Origin: Thermoleophilia bacterium
GTDB lineage: Bacteria; Actinomycetota; Thermoleophilia; RBG-16-64-13
Assembly (NCBI GenBank): GCA_027493445.1
Contig: JAOSKU010000001.1
Coordinates: forward strand, 496,001 to 560,000
Reading direction: 5' to 3'
Length of the DNA: 64,000 nucleotides
Position numbers and translations under genes: made by a program. Position 1 is the first letter of the stretch; the number at the start of each line of letters is the position of its first letter. Positions 16,788-27,990 of the stretch are shown here, one piece after another. The notes below the pieces were generated by a model. The model saw nothing but the letters and a program-made list of their open reading frames with translations. It was not told the DNA's origin and made no database searches.

Positions 16788-16831
16788 GATAGATCTACCA
16801 GCAGATGTCAACAAGTGCTGGTAAATCTATC
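16788..16831 (-). promoter_or_regulatory. Inverted-repeat operator of the abiE operon
   Basis: A 16-bp inverted repeat with one mismatch: GATAGATCTACCAGCA (16788-16803) and TGCTGGTAAATCTATC (16816-16831), 12-bp spacer. The spacer carries a perfect TTGACA (- strand, 16811-16806), so a repressor here would cover the -35; I see no clear -10. AbiEi proteins are known to bind inverted repeats at this position. Confidence 0.7.
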
Positions 16832-17137
16832 CCACGTTGCGGGCCGGGTGTCAAGCGCCCGTAACCGCCCACACCATATCCCCACGGTGTGCGCAGCGCC
16901 GCAGGAAGCAAGAGGCCTTTTCGCCATGGCCATTGCGGTACCCAGTCTGTCAAGGCCGACGCTGGCTCTGGTTTGCCCGGGGTGCTGGCCTCCCGAGCAT
17001 ATTGAGGAATATTAGCTACTGCGCCTAGGTAATCGGTGGCCTAAGATAGTAGGCCACGAAGCCGGAGACGCCCCATGCGGTCTTTCAAAGGCCGTCTCGT
17101 CGGGCTCGGATCCATTGGGTTCGACGAAAGGGGAGAG
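16832..17137. other. Gap without recognisable gene (abiE to RHS gene)
   Basis: No convincing coding frame or tRNA. A short hairpin (GGCCTA...TAGGCC, about 17038-17055) lies about 85 bp before the RHS gene. The sequence is the divergent intergenic region between abiEi and the RHS gene, so a promoter for the latter is expected, but I cannot assign one. Confidence 0.5.
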
Positions 17138-20100
17138 ATGGCCGCCTTCGCCCGCAACTCCGTGTTCCGTCTTCTGGCCGCTTGCCTGACCCTCCTGTTC
17201 CTGCTCGAACCGATCACTCTAGCGGTGGCCCAGGCCGAGGAGCCACAGCCAGGAAGTCTGAGCGCATCCCCACTTGGCGACCGCTCCTCCCCCGCCCCCA
17301 AAGAGCTCCCCGAGAAACGCACGGCCTACTCCCGGGAGTTCGCTCTGCCAAACGGCTCCCGCCAGGTGGAGGTGTACCTCGACCCCATCCACTACCAGGA
17401 TGCCACCGGTAGGTGGCAGGCGATCGACAACGCTGTCTTCGCGAGCAAGAAGCCCGGCTTCGCCTATGAGAACACCCGGAACGGCTTGGTCACCTATTTC
17501 CCTGATACCGACACTGGCGGCGCCGTCCGGGTGGAGAAGGATGGCTTCAGCCTGCAGATGCGCCCCCTCTCTCCGCTGCCCCCAGCCCCGCCTCACCCCT
17601 CCCGGCGGCCCAGGTTCTGGCAAACAAGGTCACCTACCTCGACGCCCTCCCCGGGGCCACCCTCGCCTACACGGTCCTCCCGGGGGCTGTGAAGGAGGCC
17701 ATTGTCCTCAAAGACGCCACCACCCCGGCCATTTATGAGTTCCGCCTCGAGGCAAGCGGCCTTGTCCCCCAAGAATCCGAGGACGGCAGCATCTCCTTCC
17801 TGGACCAAGAAGGCACACCCCAGCTTCTCCTCCCTCGGCCCTGGGCCAAAGACTCAGGCCCGGGGGCGAGGTGGTCCACCTCACCCAGGCCATCCGCCCC
17901 GACGGGGAGGGCTACGTCCTCACCGTGAGCCTCGACCCCGCCTGGCTCGCCGATCCGGCCCGGGTCTTCCCGGTGATCATCGACCCCACCATAGAGGTGC
18001 AGCCCGCCTCCCAGGACACCTTCATCAGCCCCACCTTCCCCGACTCAAGCTACTCCTCCTATCCGTATCTGCGGGTGGGCAACGATCCCACCTACGGCCT
18101 GGCGCAGAGCCTGCTTAAGTTCCCGCTGCCCACCTTGAGCGAGTATCCCCAGTTCCAGGAAGCCTACATCTCCCTCTACAAAGAGTACCCGGGCCAGGAG
18201 ACGGGCACGAACACCATCGAGGCCTACCGCATTACTGCGAACTGGACCAGTGCGGTCACCTATAGCACCTTTACCACTGGGGGGAGGGGTGGTTACGGAG
18301 TGGCCGATTCGGCCACCTCCGCAGACGGCCCTGGGGGCTGGTATAGCTTCGACATCACGGCCAGCGCCAATCAGTGGTACACGGGCGCGGCCCCCAACTA
18401 CGGCATAGTGCTCAAGAGCACCGGTGGAGTGACTGGCAGCGCCCGGGAGTTTCGCTCCTCGGAATACCAAGACCCCGCCTTCAGGCCCAAGCTCACCATC
18501 ATCTACCTGGCCGGGGACCCCCGCCATACCACCTACGATCTGGGGGAGTTTGCCGGCCACACCGCGCAGGCCATCCTGGACAAGTCTCGTCTTGACCTAG
18601 CCACCACCGACCTGGCCATCGCCAGTTGGGGCCCCGGGCGGCCCTTGACCGCCACTATTCTTCAGGGACGACCACGGCGGGGACCTTTGCTCCCGGCTGG
18701 CGCTTTTCCTTTGAGCGTTCCTTGAGCTTCCCGAACGCAAGCCAGGTGGACTTTACCGATGAAGCCGGCGAGGTGCATAGCTTCTTCTACACGGGTACGG
18801 CCTGGCTCGCCCCCAACGGCCTCTTTGCCAGCCTGGCCCAGCTCGGCTCGAACTGGACGCTCACCTTCAAAGATCGAAGCGTGCTCTCCTTCGACAGCAC
18901 GGGCAGGCTCACCAGCGAAGCTGATCGCAACGGCAACACCGTCTCCTACGCCTGGGGGACGAATTCCCTCACCTTAACAGCGGCCAACGGCCAAGAGATC
19001 CAGGTTACCTTGAACGCCAGTGGCAAGATCACCTCCGCAAGCATCGCCACGGCCGAGGGCACCCGCCAGGTCGCCTACACCACGGCCGCCCCCTGGCAGG
19101 TGACCTACTTCCCCGGCACCTCCCTGGAGCACACGGCCCTCTACACCTACGACGCCGGAAGCCGGCTCACGGAGCTCAAGGCCCAGAACTTCACCGCGGC
19201 CGCCGGAGACGCCAAGGAGGCCTTCCTCTACTCAAGCGGCAAACTCACTGAGGTCCGCTTCCCCGACTACGCCTCCACCATCCCCCTCTACAACGCAAGT
19301 AACGCAGACGCCCGGGCCACCATCACCTACCCTGTTGCCGGCAAGGCCACCGTTACCCGCCGGGGTTCCATCCGCATTGCCAGTCGCTCCGGGGTGGTGG
19401 CCGTCCCCACGGGCACCACCGGCTCGGAAGTGACGCACACCTACACCTGGAACCTCTCCGGCACCATGGCCACCCACCAGGAGCCCGGCCAGACCTGGAT
19501 CTACGCCTACACCTCGGGCACCAACCTGCTCCTCACCGAGACCTCGCCCCTCTCCAAGACCCGCCAGTGGACCTACGACTCCCGGGGGAACGTCCTCACT
19601 GAGACCGACGAGCTTCTCCACCAGACCACCTACACCTACCCCACAAGCGACACAGACCCCAACCGGGACCTCCCCCTGACCGTCACCGACCCCCGGGGGG
19701 CAGTCACCACCTACACCTATGACCCCCAGGGCAACCCCACCGAGGTCGTGCGGGCTCTGAACCAGAACCCCACCGATAGCGAGGCCCGCACCACCTACGC
19801 CTACGCCGACCTCCCCGTGGGGAGCGCCACCTTCCACGGCGCCCTCACTCAGGCGCGCAACCTGGTCACGGGCAGCAGCTGGGCCACCACCGATTTCAAC
19901 ACCGACCTCTACTACGCAAGCGGCGAGCCCAAGAAGACCGTCTACCGGGAGGTGGCCCTCTACGACCCGGCAAACCCGCCGCCCTCCCCACCCCCAAGCC
20001 CGGTCGACCTCACCGTCACCCGCACCTACGACGCCTTCGGTAACCGGCTTTCAGAGACGGACACGGGCGGCCAGCTGACCCAGACCAACACCTACGATCT

Positions 20101-22849
20101 GGCCGGCAGGGTGCTCACCTCCACCGGAGCTCCCTTCACGGCCACTGTCGGGGGTCAAGGACAGCAGACCCAAGTGGTGACGAACCACGGCTACGACCTC
20201 TGGGGCCATGAGACCGCGAGCTACGCAACCTCGGGGGGAGAGACGGCGGACCAGCTGACCACCGCCTACGATGCCTCGGGGCGGCCCTCGGTGGAGACTC
20301 GCTACCTGGGCACCCAGACCCAAAGCCAGGTGATCTACAGGTACGACGGCCTCGGTCGCGAGATCACCCGAGCGGACAGCACCGCAAGCGGCCAACCCGC
20401 GCTAGAGGCCTACGACGCCCCGGGCAACGTGGCTGCCTCCTGGGACGCAGGAGTCACGGCTTACACCGAGGACAAGGCCACCCTGCGAACCTACGACGAA
20501 GTCAACCGGCTCCTGCGCACGACCGAGCCGGGTGAAACCTCCCCCACCATCTACACCTAGACCGACGACGACCAGGTTAGTCGCGAGACCCGGCCCGACG
20601 GCAGCTACACGGACTACCTCTACGACGCCGCGGGCAACCGCACCGGAGAGACCCGCTCGGACGGGGGCAGCACCTCCTCCGCCTACGACCTGGGCGGGCG
20701 GCTCGTCTCCACCACCGACGAGAACAACCAGACCACCACCTACACCTATGACTGCCTGGGGCAAGAGCTGAGCGCCGGAGCGGCCGGTTCGCCCGCCTCC
20801 ACCCAGACCTACAACACGCTGGGCTGGCTCCTTTCCCGCACCGATGCCGACGGGATCAGCTCAACCACGGTCTACGACACCACCGGCCGCGCGACTCAGG
20901 AGACCACCGCCGGCCTTTCGACCACCAGCACCTACGACCAAGCGGGCCACCTCGCCCGCCAAGTAGATCCGAACGACAAATGGCTCGAGCTCGAGTACGA
21001 CCTTCTCGGTCGGGCAAACCGGGAGCTACAGACCCTGCCCGGCTCCCCCCGGGTGAGCGTCAAGGACAGCGCCACCACCTACGACGCCCTCGGCCGCCCA
21101 GTGGACGTCACCGACAACCTCAGCCAGGTGACCCACCACTTCGCCTACCCCCTAAACACTCCGGGCACCACCACCGACACCTTGACCGTGGGTGAGACGG
21201 GCAGCGACGCCGTGCAGAGCACCCTCACTGTGGGCGCCGACGGCCTGGAGACCACCCGCCTCTCCACCATCGCCTCCACTCCCCAACTCCCCGATGTCCT
21301 GCGCACCGTCACCACCCGGGATGCGGGCCAAAGGGTGACCGGGGCCACCATAGCCGCCGGAGAACCGAGCTCCATCGAGAGCCACTACCTCTTTGACGAA
21401 GCCGGCAGGCTGAAGCGGCAATGGGGCGCCTCGGGCGGGGGCTCGGGCTTCGCGGCTTCGGCCGAGACCACCGAGGCCTACACCTACGATGCCCTGAGCG
21501 GCCGAAAAAGCGCCGATAACCTCAACCTCTCCGCCGTAGGCACGGCCGGGCCCGTGGTGGCGAGCTACACCTACACCGCCGATGGCCGCCTGGCTACGGC
21601 TACTGTCGATGGCATCGCCGAGCAGGACACCTTCAACTCGGCCGGCAACCTGACCGCCTTCACCCAGGGCGGCGTCCAGACCACCTCAACCTACGATGCG
21701 GCCAACCGCCTGCAGACGGCCACTACCGCCGGCACCACCACCTACTTCTCCTTCGACACCACGAAAGGCCGGCGCACCTCCCAAGGGGCAAGCTCCGATG
21801 AGAACGACCCCGGGCGCATCCGTTTCACCTACACGGGCACCGGGCGCCTGGCTACCTACAGCAACCCCGGCACCGGCACCACCGCCAGCTACAGCTACGA
21901 CGCGCTGGGGCAGCGTACCCAGAAGCTGGTGACCATAGGTGGCCAGACCACCACCACCAGCTTCACCTACGAGGGCCTCACCCTGCTGCGCCTCTCGGCC
22001 ACGCAGACGGGAGGGACGGATCCCAGCAGCTGGCAGATCACCTATCTCTACGACGAGTACGGCAAGCCCTATGCCGGCGTCTACCGCTCCCCGGCTCAAA
22101 GCAGCATGGCCACTGTCTTTGGGGTCATCACCTCAGACCGCGGTGACGTCCTCTCCCTCCTTGACGCAGAAGGGGAGCCCTTTGCCGCCTATCGCTACGA
22201 CGCCTGGGGCAACCCCCAGGGTCAGGGGAGTCTTGCCACTGGGATTTGGACACAAGGAACGAACCTCATCTCAAGCGCCCTGGCCGCCGCGATCGCAGAA
22301 AGACAACCCCTCCGCTACGCAGGCTACCTCTGGGACGAGGAGAGCGGCCTCTACTACCTCTCGGCGCGCTACTATGATCCTGCCACCCGCCAGTTCACCA
22401 CCAAGGACCCGGGCAAAGCCGACGGGGAGGAGAGCCCCTACCAGTATTGCGGGGGGGACCCGGTGGGGAAGGCGGATCCCGGTGGCCTGCATACCAGCGT
22501 CATTGGAAGTCATACGCACCTTGGACCCTGGTACCGGTACACCCTGTATGGGATCTACTACGGAGCGGCAAGATCTTATGGCGGCAAAATCGTAATAGTG
22601 AAATCTTCTAACCCATATTACGGCTTTAAGTACCATGATTATTACTATCATCGTTATATTGGCTTTCACGTATTATACTACCTTGCTGGTACGGCAGTCG
22701 GTCTTGTTACGAGAAAACTCGGATATGCTGTATGGGGAGCAGCTGCTGCATTGGAGGGCGTTGGACCGGTAAAGAGGGATGGCACCTGGTGGCGCTACGT
22801 AGATGTATCCTATAAGCATCGTGTATATGTAGGCAAGGTCTACTTTTAG
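17138..22849 (+). pseudogene. Secreted RHS/YD-repeat polymorphic toxin-like protein, disrupted
   Basis: About 1,900 codons. It starts at ATG 17138 (GGGGAGAG upstream) with a signal peptide (LLFLLEPITLAVAQA). A DNRLRE-type region (QDTFISPTFPDSSYSS, LTIIYLAGD) is followed by many YD repeats (for example YDALGRPVDVTDNLSQVTHH) and the RHS C-terminal hallmark YYLSARYYDP...DPVGKADPGG near 22365-22490. The last 120 residues are Tyr-rich, AT-richer and unrelated to the core, like a swapped toxin tip. Frames break near 17600, at the G run 17862-17866 and near 18630, and an in-frame TAG lies at 20558. Some breaks may be sequencing errors. Confidence 0.82.
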
Positions 22850-22854
22850 AGTGG

Positions 22855-23232
22855 ATGGGGATTATGATTGGATTGATAGTCTCAATCATCATGAGTTTCT
22901 TCATGGCGCTTCTGGTCGCACTTGACACCACTCCTAGTGTCGAATGGGGCGCAGTAGCTTTCACAGGAATACTTGGCCTATTAACCTTCATCGGCCAGCC
23001 AGGTGCACGACATGTGGAGATGTTGTTGAGCAGGCGCTCTATCGCTATGGTCGTGTATCTAGGCGTCCTATTCGTAGCTGGCGCTGTGGCCTGGGCATCT
23101 GCAAGCAGGCTGCCGGTATTCATGGTCGGAGCATTCTACGGAAGATGGATCGTCTTCACGTCGCAGTCGAATGGATTTCGGCGGACCCTCTTGCCTGCCG
23201 GGAAGACTCGGGGAGCGGGGCAAGGTGAGTAA
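22855..23232 (+). CDS. Small membrane protein after the RHS tip (possible immunity)
   Basis: A 125-aa protein with about three hydrophobic segments (IGLIVSIIMSFFMALLVAL; VAFTGILGLLTF; AMVVYLGVLFVAGAVAWA). It starts 5 nt after the RHS stop (ATG 22855, or 22864) and shares the lower G+C of the RHS tip rather than that of the RHS core. Position directly after a variable toxin tip is where immunity genes sit. No family is recognised and the role is inferred from position. Confidence 0.5.
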   Translation: MGIMIGLIVSIIMSFFMALLVALDTTPSVEWGAVAFTGILGLLTFIGQPGARHVEMLLSRRSIAMVVYLGVLFVAGAVAWASASRLPVFMVGAFYGRWIVFTSQSNGFRRTLLPAGKTRGAGQGE

Positions 23233-24270
23233 TGCTGTGCTTGCTTGCTAGTTGAGCAATCAATGCCAGGCGATATTTCACCGCAAGAGGACACCCTCCG
23301 CTACAGAGAGTACGTGATGTAATCCTAACCAGATCTGATGAAGCGTCTGAGATCTCCGACTCCCTCGCCCTGGCGCGGAATGACGGTGAGCTTGACTGGT
23401 TCGCCCGCACAGGGCCATACGTCTGGGCGAACCCAGGGACCCTGACGGCTTCGCTGCTGACGTCTCTTTAGGCGGGGGAGACGCTACTTCGTAATGGTGT
23501 GATCTCGCAGCCCCAGCTTTCGACGCCAGGACGTCTGTCTTCGATGCACTGATTCCCCTCGACCCCGCTCTTCCACCGGTCCGCCGGCGTGCCCTCGACG
23601 GGGGCTACGGCAGCGCTGCACGCTACCCCCTTGCCCCCGAGAAGAAGCTCGCCATTCTGTGAAATCCCGCCGAAGCACTGTGCGCCAAGGTGTAACGATA
23701 GCGAGGTGTCCGGAGACTTACGAATAGAGGACGAGTGCAGTCTGTGGCGGACGGACCGAAACGCTACGCATGAGAACGGGCGCCAAAGGCGCGAAACTAG
23801 AGTTCGCAATTTGCGGCATTCTCAAAAAAAACACCGGATACCTGTAAGGAATTCGGGGTGCCGGCCATTAACAGAGTAGAGTGCGAATGCAGTCTTCGCC
23901 GGAACAAGCCAGCAGCCTAACCCAAGGAACGACGGAAGGGAGGATTGAACGAGACCGATACGTTCGTCCAACAGTGATGAGTGGCAGACAGGCGCACCAG
24001 ACCTCAGGGATGCTACAGACGAGGAATGGAGGGTTCTATTGAAGTACGAATGGACGTATGACCGCGGTGGGTCATCGGGAACAGCGGGGAGTCATCTGCC
24101 AAGGGCGGGTCTTCTCATAGACTCAAATAGCGTCAGGTTTTCGGCCGGGCTACAGGGCTTCGTAGCATAGCCGACCAGGGAAGGAGGCGTGCCCAAACGT
24201 GCGCAAAAGGAGTCACCGTGGCCCCACCGCGTCGCTGTGACCACCAATAGAGAGCCAGAAGGGAGCCGGG
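23233..24270. other. 1-kb degraded stretch between RHS locus and signal-peptide ORF
   Basis: No gene I can support. A possible broken small ORF starts at ATG 23263 (MPGDISPQEDTLRYREYV) and would continue in another frame to a stop at 23469-23471 (SDEASEISDSLALARNDG). The remainder, about 23470-24270, has mixed composition, frequent stops in all frames and no recognised motif. It looks like eroded sequence between mobile elements. Confidence 0.5.
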
Positions 24271-24374
24271 ATGTTAAACAGACGAGTTAGCCTGTGGTCG
24301 ATCTTTCCGTTCGTAATCCTGGCGGTGTTAGCGGCCCTTGGAGGAATCGCGAATGCCGCGAGTCCTTGTCAATA
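24271..24374 (+). pseudogene. Signal-peptide fragment of a secreted protein, cut by IS
   Basis: ATG at 24271 with GGGAG upstream opens a short frame with a classical signal peptide (MLNRRVSLWSIF, a hydrophobic stretch to LAALGGIANA, then a likely cleavage site ANA-A). It hits a stop four codons later, right at the left end of the IS256-type element. It is probably the exported N-terminus of the gene that resumes at 25733. Confidence 0.65.
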
Positions 24375-25720
24375 GGTGTGTAAAAGTCCTCAGGCCGCAA
24401 CCTTCTCCTCGGTTCCTTGGGTCACGACGGGTAGCCCGTCTTTGAACTCCTCTCCGGCCCACACCCGGGCCATTAGCTCCGGGGCGTTTACTCGGCGGAA
24501 GTTCTTCTCGGCCACCATGAGCACCTTCCAGATGAGGCAGGTGGCGTTCTCGGTCTTCTTGAAGCGCCGGGCCGCCCCGGTCCGCAACCTGACTGCGGAG
24601 AAGGGGCTCTCCACCGGGTTGGTGGTGCGCAGGTGGCGCCAGTGCTCCTTGGGAAAGTCGTAGAAGGGGAGCATGCGCTCGAAGTCCCTCAGCAGCGGCT
24701 CTGTCGCCTGCGGGTACCACTGTCCGAAACGGTGCACGCAGGCGTCCCTTCTCTTCTGCGCCTCGGCTCGGCTCCTCGCGTAGGGAATGGCGGTGAGCAG
24801 CTGGCGGGCCTCAGGCTGCACCTTCTTGGGGAGGCGATCAAGGACATTTACTATCTTGTGGTTCCAGCAGCGCTGCTCCGCTGCCTCCGGCCAGATCTCA
24901 GCGACCGCCGCCCACACCCCGGTGTTGCCGTCGGCGAGCACCAAGCGGGGCGGGATGAGACCACGATCCCGCAGATCCCGGAACACCCCTGCCCAGCTCT
25001 CGCGGGACTCCCGAAAGCCGGGGGTCAGCGCAAGGACCTCCTTGCGCCCGTCGGCATGGGCGCAGATCACCACCAGAAGCGCAGCTTTCTCCTTGTCCAG
25101 GCCGGCCTTCACGTAGATGCCGTCCGCCCACAGGTAGACCGGCTTCCGGTCACCCAGCAGACGGTGTGACCAGGCCTCGTACTGGGTGTGCCAATCCGCT
25201 TTGAGGCGGGCGATGGAAGAGGCAGAGAGGGGCGCCCCTCCCCGAGCAGACCGCGCAGGGCGAGTTCGAAGTCCCCCAGGGCCAGGCCGTGCAGGTAGAG
25301 CTCCGGGAGCAGGCGGCCCACCTCTTCGGTGCGGCGGCGAAACAGCGGCAGGATGCGGCTCTCGAACTTCTCCTCCAGGTTGCGTACTCGGGGCCGGCGC
25401 ACGGTGATGGTGCCCCCCTGCATGCAGAGGCGCCGGGGCTTCTGGTAGCCGTTGCGGTACCCTGAGGGCGCGTCCACCTCGCGGCGGCGCTCGGATCTTT
25501 GCCGGCCGAGGAGCGCGGTCACCTCTTCCTCCAGGAGCCTCTGCAGGAACTCTTGTACCTGCAGGCGGGCCCACCCCTCCAGGGTGGCCCACTCCGGAGC
25601 TGGTACATCTTGGCCATCTCGTCTATCCTTCTGCCCGGCGATGTCTCCTTCCCCGCCGGGTTCCCCGGCGTTTTCCTTGGCAGGAAGAAGGTTACGTCGC
25701 CTTTGGTCTATTTACACACC
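24375..25720 (-). mobile_element. IS256-type insertion sequence
   Basis: A 1346-bp element with terminal inverted repeats starting GGTGTGTAAAAGTCCTCAGG (left) and GGTGTGTAAATAGACCAAAG (right end, reverse complement). One transposase frame lies on the - strand. I see no matching target duplication (left flank TGTCAATA, right flank GTTTGATG), so the flanks have changed or the insertion is old. It separates a signal peptide from a caspase-like domain. Confidence 0.82.
24390..25711 (-). pseudogene. IS256/mutator-type transposase, frameshifted
   Basis: A DDE transposase of the IS256 family. The N-terminal part (EWATLEGWARLQVQEF, RREVDAPSGYRNGYQKPR, FRRRTEEVGRLLPELYLHGL) and the C-terminal part (PVYLWADGIYVKAGL, LVLADGNTGVW, QRCWNHKIVNVLDRLPKK, TTNPVESPFSAVRLRTGAARRFK) are in different frames joined near 25230-25243 within a C/G run. 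No ATG, GTG or TTG precedes the conserved N-terminus; the frame opens at an ATA after a stop. Possibly a sequencing error. Confidence 0.8.
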
Positions 25721-25732
25721 GTTTGATGGTAG

Positions 25733-26482
25733 CTCAATGCCGCAGCTGGCGACGACTCAATAGACGAAGTCGGGGTATGGGCAATCGGCGACTATTCTAT
25801 TACTGGAGCTGGCGATCTAACCTTCGCTGATGACATCGGGTGGGGATTTTCCGATACGTTACGTATCTATACTTCCTACAACACAGTAGACGAACGATAT
25901 GATGCGGATGCCAAAGAGGTTCATCTGAAGGATCCATCTTTCGGTGGAAACGACCAGTATTCTTTCGATAAGTCGGATGTCGGTCTATTTGTAGGTCATG
26001 GCCCTGTAAATGAATCCATGAATCCTGATAGTGGCTACTTGCTTTTTGACGTGTTGTACAATAATGATAGAGAAGTGTATCCGACAGAAGTACGGTGGGG
26101 TAACTACGATTTGGATTGGGTCCTACTATCTACTTGTAGGTATTTAAACTACTTCGGTTCCTCCACGCAACTGTCGCGTCTCAAATACATGATGGCCGGC
26201 GCCCACGAGATCTTAGGTTACGAAACGAGGATGTCGGAATATCGCGATTCTGGCAGATGGCTGGGACAGACCCTAATCGGGCTATTTCAGACTGAGGCAA
26301 GAACATTTCGCTATGCCTGGAACAACACAGCGGAGGCCTTTCAGGCTACGGGAAAGGTTGCTCGAACGATGTACGGACCCGGGAATGCCAACGAGTATTT
26401 GCCGGGGTATGGGGCTCACGGAGCCGAGCCTTCCCCCTACCCGACCTCTGCAGTGTATTTGGTTGATTACACCACCAGCTAG
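25733..26482 (+). pseudogene. Caspase-like (DUF6345-like) secreted domain, 5' end lost
   Basis: An open frame of about 249 codons from the IS edge to 26482. The fold resembles DUF6345-type caspase-like proteins: VGLFVGHGPVNES (His) and LDWVLLSTCRYLNYFG (Cys) would form the His-Cys dyad, followed by MAGAHEILGYETR and repeated aromatic/Trp segments. The own start is absent; the likely N-terminus with signal peptide is at 24271, before the IS256 element. Low G+C compared with the housekeeping genes. The peptidase role is inferred. Confidence 0.6.
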
Positions 26483-26499
26483 AGGAAGGAGAAGAGCAC

Positions 26500-27486
26500 G
26501 TGGGACACAGAATCAGGATGGGGCTAATGCTCACCGCCATCGGGAGTGTCATAGCGTTAATAGGGCTTACAAGCTGCGGTTCTGTCAAGGGAACGGGAGA
26601 TACAAGCATCCGAGTCGAGAGGCCAGAGCCAGTTGACTTCGGAGTGCCGGCAGCGGCACCGCCCCCTCAGGAAGTTGCAGTGGCCAACGGTGTCACGAAC
26701 TTCGCTGGTCCCGCTACACTTCCCGCGATCGAGATTGTCAGGAAGCCTGTGACCAATGGCGTTGTTGAGGCAACCGCAAATCTTCTCGGAATGGCTGATG
26801 TACGACAGACGGTGACGAAAGACGGGCGAGCCGCAACGGCAGATAATGAATGGGAGTTGTCCTTTGTGGTGCCGGAGATGGCGGACTGTTTCTCATTTGA
26901 GTCGCGGTCATTTCTCAGCGGCGGATGTGACGCGAATGTTGAGAACGGCAGAATCCCTCAGCTGCCTGAAGCAGGTGAGATCGCGAAGCTTGCTACGGAC
27001 TACTTGAAGTCAATCGGATTGGGCCAAGGGCTGGTCTTGGCACGGACTCATGTCAAGACGAGTGCCCACGTTGAGGACCCCAAGACCGGTAGTGTTCGAA
27101 TCATTCCGACAAGTGTAGCCGCTGTGTTCAGGCCGCAGATTGACGGGATGACGGTCGAAGGTCCAGGGGCGAAAGTCGTGGTGGTCTTCGGTGAGCAAGG
27201 TACCCTTCTCTCGTTTTTCCATTGGGTCCCTGAAACTCGACCTTCAAATGCGGTAAACATCCGACCAGTTGCGGACGCCCTTGATGATATCCGCGCCGGC
27301 AAAGGCTTGCCTCCCGCACAGGGCGAATTGGCGAGCGTCGAGGTCCAGGACGTTGACATGCGGTATTTCGCTGAACCGCTGGCCAGTGGACCCTCATTCT
27401 GGAAGCCGGTCTATGCGTTTCAGGTTAGGGAGAAGGGAACCAGCGGACCGCTGGAGATTTGGTTTGTTGATGCGCAAGCTGAGTAA
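26500..27486 (+). CDS. Putative lipoprotein, unknown function
   Basis: A 328-aa protein with a lipoprotein signal peptide: a hydrophobic stretch (MLTAIGSVIALIGL) and lipobox LTSC at about residues 23-26, then a low-complexity linker. The mature part has no family I can name. GTG start at 26500, 17 nt after the caspase-like gene, so the two were probably one unit. It overlaps the next lipoprotein by 17 nt. Confidence 0.7.
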   Translation: MGHRIRMGLMLTAIGSVIALIGLTSCGSVKGTGDTSIRVERPEPVDFGVPAAAPPPQEVAVANGVTNFAGPATLPAIEIVRKPVTNGVVEATANLLGMADVRQTVTKDGRAATADNEWELSFVVPEMADCFSFESRSFLSGGCDANVENGRIPQLPEAGEIAKLATDYLKSIGLGQGLVLARTHVKTSAHVEDPKTGSVRIIPTSVAAVFRPQIDGMTVEGPGAKVVVVFGEQGTLLSFFHWVPETRPSNAVNIRPVADALDDIRAGKGLPPAQGELASVEVQDVDMRYFAEPLASGPSFWKPVYAFQVREKGTSGPLEIWFVDAQAE

Positions 27487-27946
27487 GGACGTCGGTCGCC
27501 TTGGCCTCTTGGTCACCGAGGCAGCTGTAGTGCTCCTTACCGTGGCCCTTGTTGCCGCGGGTTGCTCCTCCGAGAATCGACCATTGCCCACCATTCCAGT
27601 AGACGATGTGGTGGCATCGTATGCTGGACCGATGGGCAATATGCCCTCTGGCGACAAACCGATGTCTGGTTCGTCGGTTGACCTCCGTCCCTTCCTTGAG
27701 GCCTACAAGAGAAGTAAGCCGAGCCAGCTAGGAGTGCAGACCACCCCGGAGTGGTCGGTCGTAGTGGAGCTGAGGAACGGGTGGAGGTATTACTTTCACT
27801 TTGCGCCAGAATATCCAACTGATCATGCACTCCTGGTTGCCGTCCCTCCCAAAGCAGCAGGACAAGAGAAGCGTGAGTACGAGATAGTGTGTCCCGGTCT
27901 TCGCGAATCCCTCGACATAGCGAAAGCACAGACCCCTGGTAGCTAG
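27470..27946 (+). CDS. Small putative lipoprotein, unknown function
   Basis: A 158-aa protein with a hydrophobic N-terminus and lipobox VAAGC (about residues 28-32). The C-terminal half contains EWSVVVELRNGWRYYFHFAPEYP, a compact beta-rich pattern. ATG at 27470 lies inside the preceding lipoprotein gene, so the pair is translationally coupled. A strong hairpin follows 20 nt after the stop. No recognised family. Confidence 0.68.
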   Translation: MRKLSKDVGRLGLLVTEAAVVLLTVALVAAGCSSENRPLPTIPVDDVVASYAGPMGNMPSGDKPMSGSSVDLRPFLEAYKRSKPSQLGVQTTPEWSVVVELRNGWRYYFHFAPEYPTDHALLVAVPPKAAGQEKREYEIVCPGLRESLDIAKAQTPGS

Positions 27947-27965
27947 TCCAAAGGACCCATAGGGT

Positions 27966-27990
27966 GGGGGCCAGGTTCTGCCTGGCCCCC
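27966..27990 (+). terminator. Hairpin after lipoprotein pair
   Basis: A perfect 10-bp stem GGGGGCCAGG/CCTGGCCCCC with a 5-nt loop. It is not followed by a U tract, so it may act bidirectionally or as an mRNA-stabilising 3' end. It separates the + strand lipoprotein pair from the - strand phage-like genes. Confidence 0.6.
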
